A DNA stretch of 64,000 nt from Clitoria ternatea. Taxonomy: Eukaryota; Streptophyta; Magnoliopsida; Fabales; Fabaceae. A model generated the notes under the pieces. That model did no database searches, was not told the DNA's origin, and saw only the letters and a list, made by a program, of their open reading frames with translations. Positions 11,749-24,377 of the stretch are shown here, piece by piece. A program made the translations under genes and the position numbers. The DNA lies in contig CM075669.1 in NCBI GenBank assembly GCA_037962975.1, positions 115,212,501 to 115,276,500 on the forward strand, written 5' to 3'. Within the stretch, counting starts at the first letter, position 1, and the number at the start of each line of letters is the position of its first letter.

Positions 11749-13406
11749 TCAAGTTAGAGAACTTGGTACCCATTTTATGTTGGGTCCTTGTAGGTTAGTT
11801 TGAGGTAATGTTCCTTTAGGAACCCATACTTTTCTCACAACGTTTGGCCCTAGTTTTCTAACATTACAATTAGATGCATTATGTCCTTTAAAACCGCAAT
11901 GATTACATTTCATGAAAGGTGATGAAGTTTTACTAGGTGGTATAAAGAAGTTCTTATAATTCTTTTGTTTCTTAACGGCATTGAAACCTAAACCCGTTTT
12001 ATCAAACATACACCATTGTTTACCAAGTAAAACATTTAAGTTGTCTCTACCATTTGTAAATTTTTCTAGAGTTCTATTCAAGTCCAAAACCTTAGTCTCT
12101 AGCATATCATATTTCTTTACAAATCCACAAGGTTTAGTCCTAGAGCATACTTGAACATTTACTAATTTATTTTTCAAACATTCATTTTCTTCACAAACTT
12201 CCATAAGATGCATCTCAAGAGTGTCAATAGTTTTTCTAGATAATTTATGCTTATTGGATACTTTCATAAATTTATCATACAATTCTTCAAGAGCATCAAG
12301 TAGTTCTTCCTTATCTAAGTCATGAAAGTTTACCTCATCTTCTTCATCTTGGTGATTGGCCAAAAGACAGAGGTTTGCTTCTTCATTTTCCGAATCGTCC
12401 GAGCTACTTATCTCATTTTCATCCCATGCGATATATGCTCTTCTCCTTTCTTTTCTTTCTTTGTTTTTCTTCTTTAGGTTTGGACAATCTATCTTGAAGT
12501 GTCCTTCCTTTCCACATTCAAAGCAAGTAGGTGAAGTACAATTTTCTTTAGGATTAGATTTCTTACCTTGTGATTTGAAGTTCCTTTGGAAGCGTTTTCT
12601 CTTCATAAGCTTTCCAAAACGTTTCACAAATAGGCTTAACTCTTCATCCTCGTCAAGATCACTCTCGGATTCATCTTCAACTATTGAGGTGGCTTTGAGA
12701 GCTAGCCCTTTCTTCTTAAAGACTTTTTCTTCTTCCTCCGCTTGTTTCAAGTCTTTCAATTCATGTTCTTGTTCTTGGAGTTTACCAAACAAAGTGACAA
12801 GAGACATATCATTTAATTGGGAGATTGCTTAATGGCCGTAACAAGAGGTTGCCATTCCCTAGTAAGACTTTTTAGAACTTTGTGGATAAGTTCCTTGTTA
12901 GTATAAGATTTACCAAGTGTAATAAGATGATTAATAATCAAAGTAAATCTCTTTTGAAGTTCTAAAATAGTTTCATTAGAATTCATTCTAAAACTTTCAT
13001 ATTGACTAGTTAAAGTACTAATCTTAGAGTCCTTAACATCGCTAGTTCCTTCATGAGTTACTTGAAGGGTATCCCACATTTCCTTAGCAGAATTACATGT
13101 AATTATTCTAAAGAACTCATCGGGACCTAAGGCTGAAGTGATAAGATTTTTTGCTTTGTAATTATATTAAACTTTCTTCTCTTCCTCACTAGTCCACTCA
13201 TCCATAGGTTTTTCAACTTGTTTATCATTAACAGTATGCATAGGTACAAAAGGACCATTTTCAATAGCATTCCATACTTTCAAGTCAATTGATTGTACAA
13301 AAATTTTCATCCTTGCTTTCCAAAAAGCGTAGCCCTCACCATTGAAAGTGGGAGGTCAATTTGTGGCACCACCCTCAGGAAAAAGGTTTAGAGAATTTGA
13401 GGCCAT
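11749..13406 (-). pseudogene. Copia gag, broken
   Basis: Begins with ATG at 13406-13404 (MASNSLNLFPEGG), followed by the UBN2/DUF4219-type capsid region (FNGEGYAFWKARMK), then two CCHC zinc knuckles (CFECGKEGHFKIDC and CNHCGFKGHNASNC) and an acidic, Lys-rich middle part. Breaks: TGA at codon 17 (13358-13356), TAA at 13169-13167, and a TAA plus frame change near 12813. The frame then runs open to TGA at 11751-11749. Two knuckles and a long gag fit Sireviruses. Confidence 0.88.
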
Positions 13407-13446
13407 TTGTTCTCTTGAAGCTGTTAAGCTTGAATCTACTAAGAGT

Positions 13447-13461
13447 CAAGCTCTGATACCA
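13447..13461 (-). promoter_or_regulatory. Primer binding site, initiator tRNA-Met type
   Basis: Minus strand reads TGGTATCAGAGCTTG two bases inside the 5' LTR, the classical plant Copia site complementary to the 3' end of initiator tRNA-Met. Confidence 0.92.
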
Positions 13462-13463
13462 CT

Positions 13464-15743
13464 TGTTAACCAAGTGGCCTCAATTACTCAAGAGGGGGGT
13501 GAATTGAGTATTAAAATTTTTACTTTGAATGCTTTTGAAATTGATTCTTTAGTTACTAAGTCTATTGAAGATGATAAGCTTAATGGCAAGTGATAACAAG
13601 TTATGCACAAGTCAAGATAATAAGTACTTAAAAAGTATAAGTAATAATCAAGATATAGAATCAAATTAACCACAAAGCAATTTATGAGATTTTTAGAAAG
13701 ATTAATAGAAGAATGTTACTTAAAGTCAAGTTCAACAATGTTAATCAAAATAGTTTGCAACTTAGTATAACATGCACTTAGTCCAAGTTAATGAAACAAT
13801 GAATCAAGCAAGCAACTTAAGTGCACAAATTAAATGAGTTTATAGAGAAGAGAGATTTGCAAACCGATATATACGAGTTCTACCACGCCGGTGTACGTTC
13901 GCCTCTAAGTAACCCACTTAGAGGATTTCCACTATTTGAAATTAGAGATACAACTTTGAGCAACTGCGACTTCCTAGTGTCCCACACTCAAGAATCCAAT
14001 CCTCACAAGTACAAGAGCACTCCACCCAATCTCTCAATCTCACAATTACAAGGTTGAAACCCCAACCTAAACATTTTAAGATGTTTGGTGTTTGAGCATA
14101 CAAGGAAACTCTCCAATAGAGTGGATATACAAGTTAAAGCTTTCACAAAATAATAACTCTCAAAGAGAGGATATGCAAAATAAGTACACAATATAATTTC
14201 CCCACAAATTAACTCTCAAAAATAACTTCAAGAAATATACCAATCAAAGAATAAAGAGAGCAAGAAGAAGAGCAAGAGAATGGAGGGGGAAGAAAGCAAA
14301 TGGAAATGCTTCAAAATGCTTTGGTACGAATTGCAAATTCAATTGCCTTCCCTATTTATAGTAGATGGAAGCATGGTGATTGCAATTAAAATATTCATCA
14401 GAGGATAATGTAGTATGGTTCCTTGTATCTTTAACTTCCTTTGATGACTTGGAGCAACATGGTCATTTTATGGTGGAGCAGTGTATTTAATTTCCACGAC
14501 AAGGTGGAACAGTGGAGCATATGTCTATTTTTAGTTACTTAAATTGCAACTTGCATGGTGGAGACCTGGAGAATGCAATCTGCTCAGAGAATGTTGGAAC
14601 GCTGTATTTGGCTAATTCATAGTATGATTCAGTTTGTCCAAGTGCGATGCAAGGCTGTCATATATTCAATAGAGATTCAAATTTAAATTCACATAATTTA
14701 TTTGAGTTAAGTAAACTTATCTGACTCATGGTGACGTTGTTTAATCATCTAAGAGTAGCATGATGTTTGAATTTGCTTTTTGGAACTTCTGATATTCAAC
14801 TGTACATCATAAACACATGTTGTAATTAATTTTGTAGCATACTCGCTCAAGCGAGTTTAATCACTCTTAAGCGAACAGGAATATTTCCCTTGATTTCCTT
14901 CACGCTTTGCATCACGCTTGAATCCACGCTTAAGCATGCTATCACGCTCAAGCAAGCTTTGTTTACGCTTAAGCTTGAAGCTATATTTTCCTTGATTTAT
15001 CTTCCACGCTTAAGCTTGCTATCACGCTCAAGCGAGCCTTTTTACGCTTAAGTGAGACTTGTGATTCTTGGCTCCTGATGCATCACGCTTTGTTCCACAC
15101 TCACGCTTAAGCTCCATGTCTTCACGCTCAAGCGAGGTTGTCCAGCGCTTAAGCGAGTTGGTTCAGCACTTAAGCGAACCTTCCATGCTGACTCACGCTT
15201 AGACCTACGCTTAAGCAAACCTTTAATTTTGGGATCCTGATGCTTCCTCGCTCAAGCTTGTACTTCACGCTCAACAATTGTCTCCCTCGCTCAAGCGAGC
15301 TTCCTTCATGCTTGGGCGTGCCAAGCACCTGATTCTCATGATTCACAATTGTCTCCCTCGCTCAAGCGAGCTTCCTTCACACTTGGGCGTGCCAAGCACC
15401 TGATTCTCATGATTCACGCTTGACCCTTCGCTCAAGCGTGCCAGCTTCTTCAAGAGTTTCAGCCTTTGTTCCAACTATCTTGGCATCCATCATTTTATGA
15501 TATCAAACAATAATTAATTCATATTTCCATCAAGTTGAGCCTTTCCAAATCCATGCTAGATGAGTAAAAACTTATGGCTTTAATCCTTTGTTCTTTTGAC
15601 ATTTAACAAGACCATTTGTCACTTGATTTAACCACTGAAGTAAATGCCTTGATTGAAACATATCATCATAATTGATTTGTGTATTTGAACTTAAATCTTC
15701 ATTTGTTGTTTATTGTCAAAACCTACATCAACATATAAATACA
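13464..15743 (-). repeat. 5' LTR of the Copia element (right copy)
   Basis: 2280 bases, TG...CA, matching 5691-7976 with scattered differences. Contains the symmetrical-box cluster (14840-15440) and the TATA-like box that would drive the element transcript leftward. Confidence 0.93.
14352..14361 (-). promoter_or_regulatory. TATA box of the Copia 5' LTR
   Basis: CTATAAATAG on the minus strand, conserved in the other LTR at 6584-6593 and located downstream (element sense) of the symmetrical boxes. Confidence 0.65.
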
Positions 15744-15748
15744 CCTTT

Positions 15749-16942
15749 AACTTTTTTGTTGGCGCCCAAAGTAGTGATGGAAGCATGCCATTGCTATGGT
15801 TTAGGGTTTAGGGTAGCGACGGGTTGTATTACAGTTGCTAAGTTTAGTAAAGAAACTCGTCATTGACACCGTGGCTAAACTAAGTATTTTTGGTTTCAGT
15901 GTTGGATTGATTGCGACACTAGTTTAGTCAACTTTGCTGGGTTGGGCATGCGTTATCCTTTAGTTCTTATTTAGTGATGTGTTTACAACAAATGCTTTTT
16001 GTCGCTAAACCTAGTAACTTATCGAGGGTCCTAAATCTCTCCATCAGTTTCTCTTTTGCCCTAAACCCTCTACCTCATCTTCCCCTTGCTGTTTCTCGAC
16101 CTCCAACCTCCTATACGACTTCCGATGAATGGTAAATCCCTCACCTTTCTCTCGTTGTTTCTTGACATGATCTTCAACCCCTAACTGTCTCTCACTCTCT
16201 CTCACTGTCTCCTAGTTTCCGAGGCAACCTCCAATGCATGCCTCCACCTTTTGTTCTCTCCCCTACCTCCGACGCAACCTCTGGTAAGTCCTTTTTTCTT
16301 TTGTTTTCTGTTGGGGAAATGCATTATGTGAATTTCATGTTGTTGGTTGAATATTGGGTTACAACCCTAAACCGTTACTGAAATTTTCAACACATCATTG
16401 GTCTAGTGTATTTTTTTATGCTCAATATGATGTCTTTTTATCGATTATTAGATTTAAAATTTGTAGAGGTTTCTGTTTGTTTCAATTTGTGGTAGCAATA
16501 TTTTTGTATGTGGTTAATGGCATAGGTGTTGTTTTTAGTTTTTAAGAGCTCTAACCTATACAAATCACAAGTGAAGGGATATTAATTTTTATGTATGAGC
16601 CATAAGTGCTTCTAATTTTTATTGTTCTATTTTAGTAACAACAGAACTTAGCAGATTTTTATTTTAGATCATATTGATTTTTCCCTTACTTCTTATTTAA
16701 TACGAGCATGTTAGTAACTTAGTATTACTTTAATATATTGAATAATATTTTGAATCATATTACTTTAGTAATTCTTTTTAATTTTTGTTTTTAAGTTTTG
16801 TCTTATCTATTTAGAAGACATTATCCATAGGTAAAACTTTGTAATATTTAGAAGACATTAGCCATTAGTTTCTGGGAAATAATTTACATGTCAGAAAATG
16901 TAGAGGAAAGTGTATATTGTGTAATTTGATGTTTTTGATACA
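15749..16942 (+). other. Outer CACTA, continuation of subterminal/leader region
   Basis: Resumes the GTAGCGACGG-type repeats (15770-16020), then a CT-rich leader (16030-16290) with exon-like pieces ending in GATGG|GTAAATC and CTCTG|GTAAGTCC, comparable to the CT-rich leader of the inner CACTA at 28560-29070. A two-unit telomere-like GGTTTAGGGTTTAGGGT is present near 15798. The rest, to the solo LTR, is AT-rich without coding signs. Confidence 0.5.
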
Positions 16943-19900
16943 AAGTGTGTAACATCCTAAATTTTAGAGAAATAAATTTATTAGATAATGATAATAAATT
17001 ATTTATGGTCCAATATATGTAGGAAAATTAATTAGACACCAATTGTGATTTATCGATAAATTAAAATTTATTGAAACTGGATAATTTAACAGATGGTGTG
17101 GGAACCACTAGGTCAAATTGGATATTTGATGGGTCTAGCATATTTAGAAAACTATTATGGTTATAGTGGCATGATTAAAATAATTTTTGGTGTTGAGGAA
17201 ATATTTATTCAGACACGACGTATGTTAATAAACAGCTAAAGTACGAACCAATTGGAATTAAAAGAAAATGTAAAATCTCATTTCTTCCATTCTCATCACT
17301 GTGCACCATTTTCCACTCTCCTTTACTCACTTTTGTCCATTGGATAAAGGGAATTATTGACCATTGGTAAAAGTAAAAAGGTGTATCCTTTTAACCATTG
17401 GGTAATACCCAATTTTCACTAAAATCCCTCTCTCCTTCTCTTAATTTTGGCAGCTCCTCTCCCTCACCATCTCACTTCATTTTTCTTCTTCTTTCCCTTC
17501 TCTTCTCCTTGCAAAAATGTCACCCGCCCTTCATAGCCATTTCAACTCAAAATTTCTGGGTCTTCATGGATTCATGAGGCATATATTGGACATTGGAGCC
17601 AAGCTTAGGTCATCTTCCTATTCTTCCCTCTTAATTTCATTTTCTATTGGGGCTTAGTGAAGAGGTATAAGTTTTTGACATTAATGGCTTTTCTTGGTGG
17701 TTTTAGGGTTATTGAGCTTTAATAATGGTTAAATGAAAGTTATTTTATTGAGAAATGCATGTGGAACCCAAACCCTAGGCTAGATGACCATTGGTAATTT
17801 TGTTGATTTGGTTGATGATTATTAAGATGTGATATTATTGGATTTAGAATGCTTGAAATGATGCAAGAAAAATTGTTGGAATTGATGTTTGACATTTTCG
17901 ATAAAAACCCTAACATGTGGAAATTTGGGGATTATTGTTAATGATGATTGGAATATAATGTTGTTAGCCTATGGATGTTTGAAATAATGCATGAAAGTAG
18001 TTGGAATTGATATTGGTAATTTTTGTGGAAACCCTAGAAATTTGGATTTAGGGCTTTTGGCAAAAATTGAGAAATTTAGGATTTATTTGCCATAAGAGTA
18101 AATTTATATGTGGAAATGAAGTTGGAATTATTGGCATTAATTATTGTTATTGATGGGTTATGGAACTATAAGGATGAGTATTAATGGTGATTGTTGGGTT
18201 TTAATGGAATCCTAACTCTAGAAATTGGGGGAAATGAGGAATGGTGCTATGAGAAATGATTTTAAGTGTAAAGCCATGATATTTTATGTGTAGGTGTTGT
18301 TAATGATGATGGTTGACGGTTATTAATAATGGTCGATGGGTTTTTGATGAAACCCTAGCCCTAAGAATTTGGGGAAAACATGTAATATTGATTTTAAGTG
18401 GAAATGTATGATGATTATTGTACGGGTATCGTTCAATGTTCTGGGAGAATATTTAGCGATGATGAGAGATCACATTAATGAGGTTGGATGATATTAATGA
18501 TGGTAGATGACCATTGATAATGGAACTCATGGATGAGTGCTGCCATAAGATGTATAGAAATGAGTGTGAACACCAAAACCATGATGGTTGTGATGGATTA
18601 AGGAAATAAAATTATGGTTTGATGAGGCCTTAAACATGATAAGTGCTATTTGGATTTGTTGATTGATGTTGGTTTAAAAGAGGTTAAAATGGTTTATGTT
18701 GAGCCTTAGGTGGCAATGATGACATTTGGATGATTTATATAATATTGGATGCATTCTAGATGATAGGTGTGATATTGTTGTTGTTGGGTATGGCTAACCC
18801 TTTAAGACTTAGAAAATCTTGGTTTTGGGAAAAGAATTCCTGAAACCTAAGATAATTGTGTGAATTGGTATTTTGACAAGCCTAGGACTTGTTATTAAGC
18901 TTTATGATATGTTAACAAATGTTTAGAATTTTGATGATGCCTTGAGATGGCTTATTGATTAAATGTATGTATATATATGTGTGTTTTGGTGTAGATTGTA
19001 TTTCGGGCAATGAGGTGGAACAATCAGACCATTTGAATCGTTGTTCTTCTCTTGAGGTAGGAGAGGAGTTTATATTCTAAATGCATGATTTGAATAATTG
19101 ATGATTAATGTATATGATATTGCTCATGTTTGCCTTGCTATGGTTATGTTGAAATAATATAATGATTGACATTTTGATGATAATGTGCTTGGCAAATATG
19201 TGATTGCATTTAGAATATATGTATGTGGGGTGTCCTTAGAGGTGATTGGTAATGACTTGAGATTTTGGCAAAGTGTATGTGTTCCTAAGTCATATTATGA
19301 AAACTATGTATGTTCCACCACTAATGATAAAATATGATGATTGATCATAAAAATTAAAAGATATGGTTATGTGACACACCCATGAATGAAGATGAGAATA
19401 TTAAGACAATAATTGAATGCCGTTGTGTTTGTTGCCAATTAGTGAATTGGAAATGATGTTGAAAAATTTAGATGATTAAAGAGATTGTGAATATCACACT
19501 AAAGCTTGAAACAATGGCAAGATAATTAAAGTTGAAATCCACTAAGAGTTGTATGTTAACAATGTGTGTGTTGGTGCATAATTCTACTTTTACCTTAAAA
19601 GGATGTGCTACTTCCATTACGAAGTTGTGTGAGATTGAATCTTGGTGATTGCTAAATTTTAGATTGGCAAATATTGTTGCTATGTATTTGAAGTATACTT
19701 GTTGATATACCTTCTTAATTTCCATGTGAGGATTAATATTGATAAGACTCCTTAGCTCTTGTGTTTGCAAATAATGTAAATTAATGCCTTAGAAATTATA
19801 TGAAAAGTTATATGCCTTGGAGAGTTCTATAATTGGTTGCATGCCATTATCTGTAATGTTAAATGAAAAATATACCCTTAAGTGAGAGGGTGAGAAATCC

Positions 19901-19974
19901 TTGCAAGGTTAAGGCTAGCATGTGCATTGTTGCATTCATGGCATGCATGACATAGCATTTTATGTGGTTACGTC

Positions 19975-20320
19975 ACAATGAAGGTCTTGCGGGACTATGA
20001 AAGGGAGTACCCTTGCGTGCGGGAAACCAATATAAGAATGAATGAATGTGGTTGCGATCACAAGTGTATTGAAATGATAAAGGTTTTGTGGGACTATGAA
20101 AATGAGTACCCTTGCATGGGGGAAACTAAAATGTGGATGATTATATGTGGCTGCGATCACAAGTGTATTGACAAGAAAAAGGTCTTGCGAGACTATGTGA
20201 AAAAGGACCCTTGCAGGGGGACTTGTATTTGAATGCTCCTCAGTGGTCGCGATCACTTAATATATGGAGATTATGCAAATCTTGTGGGATCTTGTGAAAA
20301 GTACCCTTGTAGGGGATAAT
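19975..20320 (+). repeat. Four diverged ~90-bp tandem repeats in the solo LTR
   Basis: Units share AAGGTCTTGCGGGACTATG, GTACCCTTGC and TTGCGATCACAAG, with the fourth shortened. The first two units keep an open frame, but this is a by-product of the repeat. Confidence 0.8.
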
Positions 20321-21259
20321 GGCTTAAGCAACTATGTATGGTTATAGATGTTTGAGAAACCACGTGCGCATGGGTTATGGGAAAATATTTTGAATTAGAT
20401 CCATTGTATATGCATTATACAGTATGACATATGCATTAGTCATAGGGGCATGGCATTTGAGTTGGTGGTGGCCAAGAAAAATGATAACCTCTTGAGAGTG
20501 GAAATTAATTAAAGATGTAAAAAACTTGATGATGATAATTATGATAGCCCATGATGGTGAAAGGAAACATAAATGTGAATGTGTATGTATATATACTTGC
20601 TATTAGGTTGTAAACAATGAAACTTGTATGCCTATGGTGACGTCTTGATGAAGACTTGGTGATAAATTAATGATTATATTGCAAAGTACACATGTTGTTT
20701 ATATGTCTGTACACATGATCATAATGTATTCATATTCGTCACTTAGAATGTATAACTCACTCTCACATGTTGTCTCTTTTTAACATTATGGTGCAGGATT
20801 GACACGAGATGAGATTGTGTTTTGAATCAAAGCTTTTGGGAAAGGTAAATAGTAGTAATGGAATGCCTTGACCAGCAGTGATTGTCAATTGTACTATTAT
20901 GAATGAATTGTACATGATAACATTAATGATTATTGGCCTTGATGGATATTGTGTACATGGCAATAATTTAAGTTTTGGATTATGTATGTATTTAATGACA
21001 ACAGTGTTGATGTATATGTAGAGTTGATGACCTAAGTTTAGATATACTTGGTCTTATATTCTTTTGTGTATACATGTATGTATGATAGGTCAATTCTTTT
21101 ATAAACAACTATATGCATATTGACAATGGATGTTTGATAGCCATTATGATAGCTTTGATGCTTATGATTGATAGAAATCCATGGCTAGATGAATTACTTA
21201 AAGTGTGAGGTTATGATCATAATGTTTATGCATGAAATTAGAAGTATATTTGATGATTC

Positions 21260-21675
21260 CATTGTATGAATCGATTCATGGGTACTCTTGAATTGATTCA
21301 CAGACCACTGGTTCCAAAAAAGAAAAATTCCTCATGCATGAATCGATTCATGACTGAGCTTGAATCGATTCATGGCCCACTGGTTTCAATGGAATCGATT
21401 CATAGCTTAACTTGAATCAATTCATAGTCTCCTGGTTTCAATTGAATCGATTCATGACTAAACCTGAATCGATTCATAGCCTACTGATCTTAATGGAGGT
21501 GATTTCCAAGTTCATGAATCGATTCATGTAGCTCCTTGAATCGATTCACAGCTTACTGCCTGGTTGGGCATGCTTCCCCATTCGCATGAATCAATTCACA
21601 TAGGTCTTGAATCGATTCATGGACTCATGTTTCACTGTTCTGGATTCTTTCCTTGTATGAATCGATTCATGGCTT
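21260..21675. repeat. Array of TGAATCGATTCA palindromes in the solo LTR
   Basis: About 13 copies of the 12-base perfect palindrome TGAATCGATTCA (a few with CAATTC) within 415 bases, roughly alternating between ~22- and ~50-base spacing. Short conserved tails (ATGG/ATAGC/ACAG, CTACTGG) follow each copy, so longer units are being repeated. Confidence 0.85.
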
Positions 21676-22060
21676 GCTATTTGCCAATTTTCCATAAGTT
21701 TTAATGCTTGCTTGATGTGTGTTGAGTAATGACTTGTTTCTCTACTTCTCATGCATATTTTCTGGGGTTGTTTCTTATATCCACTCTTGCTTCTGAATCA
21801 AAATATGTTTCCACTAAACATTTGCATGGAGGTTATGTAATCATTTGTTTTAAGTTAATAATTGTATAAAATATCTACCTTCTCATATCATCATAAATAG
21901 GATAGGTCTTTAAATGGTCTGGGGTTAATTATTAAAGTTTTTAATCGTGGTGTTCTTCTTCTGACAATTAATTAAAATCATGAAAAATTTACCCTACTTT
22001 TCATTATCTAAATATTGATACCTTTAACTCTATTTACTGGATTAAGGGCGCCACAAAGTG

Positions 22061-22311
22061 ACACTAGTATGATTGACTCTAGGGATGTTTTTATGCTTTC
22101 TAGTTCTGTATATGGTTAGTCTCACTTTCAAAAGCATTCTTTATTTAAAATTCAAACGCGTTAGCTTGATTGCTTTAGTGTCAAATATTTTAGGCCCCAT
22201 TACAATATAAATCTATAGAGCATCTCTGTCAATGACTAGAGTTTGCTCATTAATCCTATAGTTTTTGGGTCATAGTATTTATCACATAGGCTGTAATTTG
22301 GGTAACGGAGA
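22061..22311. other. Remnant between solo LTR and Gypsy element
   Basis: 250 bases of older host element (outer CACTA or LINE) left between two insertions. No coding motif recognised. The last five bases (GGAGA, 22307-22311) are the target duplication of the Gypsy element. Confidence 0.5.
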
Positions 22312-24187
22312 TGATAAGTGTTTTAGAACACTATTTTTATCTGTTTAATTTGTTTGAATTTTTTGTTGTTACTGTATTATTTCCCCTGATTTTCATGATT
22401 TCTGCTTTAATTTCACTATCACTGTTCAAGTGTTGTTTTTGCATGAATCAATGAAAATGAAACATTTAAAGAATATAATTTTTAGAATTGGAAAAATATT
22501 ATGGATTGATATTTAAATTAATCATTTGAAAATATCAATTCCAAGAACTTAAAATCAACATTCCAATTCTACAAAATATATGCTTTGAATATTCTATTTA
22601 ATTAACCAAAATACAATACTTCTGATTATTTTCTTGTGCAAAATTTTTAGCCATGTTCATAATAATAATTCAAGCAAATATCATTCACATTTGCAACAAG
22701 TCACACGGCAATAATGTGTCATGCAAAGGTTCCATATGCATTATTTTATTACAATGTATCTCACGGCCCACAATGGTTCCATATGCACTATTTTATTGCA
22801 ATACTCTCCATTCTCTAACCATTCCCACGGCTGGACAAAGAAAGTCACAAAGATAAGTTGCATTTTTTTTAAGCATTCTTTGACCCATTCAACATGTCAT
22901 GCACGGCTAGAAAAAATGGCAATGCAAGTGGTTCATTTCTTTATCATTCTTTGACATTTCAACTCTATATTTTTGGCTTCCACCTCCTTTGCTTTTGACA
23001 AAACATTCCAGCCGAAAATGAGAAAGAATTGGCCACTTAGTTTTGCCATACAAAAACCATGCAAAGTGCCATGAATTAAGGAAAAGCAAGGGTGGATTTT
23101 AGCTATAAATTGCAGCTGAAATTTGGACATGAAAGATCAGATTTTTTATCACAAATTCAGAAACCAAACCGTGTGGAAATGCAGTAGGAGTTAGAGGAAA
23201 GCAAAGAGCTGAAAAACCAATTTTTTAGGGCTGAAAACAGTGGAAAAATAGAGGAAAAACATGCAGAAACAGAGTGCTGGAAAAATAGTGACAGACAGCA
23301 GAAACAGCAGCAAAATACAGTGGAAACAGCAGTAGAAACAGTCAAGCTGCTGAAAAATACAGACAGCAATAAAAATACAGTGAGTGCAGTAAAAAATACA
23401 GTAATGTATTCTTTGTCTTGTTATACTTTCTGTGTGGATATTGTATTCTGTATGAGTAACTAAATTTATTTATCTTGGGATGAAGGGGGTACAATAATAT
23501 TTTACGCTAATGTTATTTTGACTTGAAGTAAATAAATTTCTGTTTTCCATTTAGTTCAATTTTGCTTAATGCTTTTAGTGATTCCGAACAAGAACCTAAA
23601 TGGTAAAACTATGTACTTGTAGGTATGTTAGTAAGTTTAGGTAATTAATAAAATCGAGAGATTTATTTTTACCGAAAAGCTTTGAACTAAACCTAAGATT
23701 TTTGAGACGCTTTTTGTGACCTCGGTAAAACCGTGAAAGTAATCAAAATTATTTTGAGGAAATTAAAAAGGGATTTTCATAAAACGATAATGGGCCTATC
23801 TGAGGATTAAGCAGCGCTTTCCATAGGTTAGGTACATTAATAGGATTCCGAGAGGAACATATTAATTGGATTTTGGAAAATTCGCCTTGGAAAACTTAAT
23901 TTGATTTTTGTTTATGAAAAGTTAAAATTGTTAACGTAAAATAATATCTTAAACCCCAGAGTCCCAAGATACTCTCAACTCTGTTTTTCACCCAAGGTAA
24001 ATTTTTATTTTTACTGGATGGTAAAAATTTTTTACTTTTAATTTTTATTTTTATAAATACCAAAAATTGAAAGTGAATTGTGTGGATAATTAAATTTCAA
24101 TATGCTGGTACTTTGAACACAGTCCCTGTGGAGAACGATAATCTTTTATATTACGGGACATAACCCGTGCACTTACGGGCCCTGTCA
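22312..24187 (+). repeat. 5' LTR of the first Gypsy element
   Basis: 1876 bases. A TATA-like GCTATAAATTG lies near 23101, followed by a stretch rich in ACAGCAG/AATACAG units (about 23170-23400). The 18 bases around GTGTGGATATTGTATTCT (near 23433) are missing from the 3' LTR. Confidence 0.92.
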
Positions 24188-24193
24188 AGTTTT

Positions 24194-24211
24194 TGGCGCC
24201 GTTGCCGGGGA
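24194..24211 (+). promoter_or_regulatory. Primer binding site, tRNA-Asp type
   Basis: TGGCGCCGTTGCCGGGGA lies six bases after the LTR end, the site usual for Athila/Tat Gypsy elements and complementary to the 3' end of tRNA-Asp. Confidence 0.85.
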
Positions 24212-24377
24212 CTGTTGTCCCTCAAATATCGGTAATATTGAAGTTCAATTAGATCATACTTGTTAATATTTTTATTGTTATTTTTATTTTTATTTTGTTT
24301 GTTGTTCTTTATTTTGTGTATCTGTTATTGTTTTATTTCTGTAATTGTTTGTTTCATTTGTCATTTATTTTCTTTTT

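Larger units (their letters stand above)
5691..15743 (-). mobile_element. Sirevirus-like Ty1/Copia retrotransposon, full-length but inactive
   Basis: Two LTRs (5691-7976 and 13464-15743), each starting TGTTAACC and ending ATACA, enclose a 5.5-kb interior read on the minus strand. Flanking 5-bp TSDs CCTTT (5686-5690 and 15744-15748) match exactly. Order in element sense is LTR, primer binding site, gag, protease, integrase, RT, RNase H, polypurine tracts, LTR: the Copia order. Several polypurine tract copies before the 3' LTR and clustered symmetrical boxes in the LTR are features reported for the Sirevirus genus. Gag-pol has several nonsense codons and one frameshift. The LTRs differ at only scattered positions, so the insertion is not very old. 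Confidence 0.93.
16948..22055 (+). mobile_element. 5.1-kb solo LTR of a Gypsy-type element
   Basis: Starts TGTAACATCCTAAAT and ends GGGCGCCACA; exact 5-bp duplications AAGTG flank it (16943-16947 and 22056-22060). No coding domain, primer site or second LTR is present, so it is best explained by recombination between two LTRs of one element. Long LTRs opening TGTAACATCC are common among plant Gypsy (Tekay-like) families; the lineage is inferred. It contains a tandem array (19975-20320) and a palindrome array (21260-21675). The strand is assigned only by convention. Confidence 0.8.

Noticed and set aside
15796..15816. Telomere-like GGTTTAGGGTTTAGGG
   Set aside because: Only two units; too short for a telomeric or interstitial array, likely chance or a telobox.
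19975..20320. Regular repeats considered as a CRISPR-like array
   Set aside because: Plant LTR context, ~90-bp diverged units with no separate spacers; ordinary tandem repeats.
22653..22954. Frames repeated at 40143-40444
   Set aside because: Identical because of the two LTRs of the first Gypsy element; non-coding LTR sequence.
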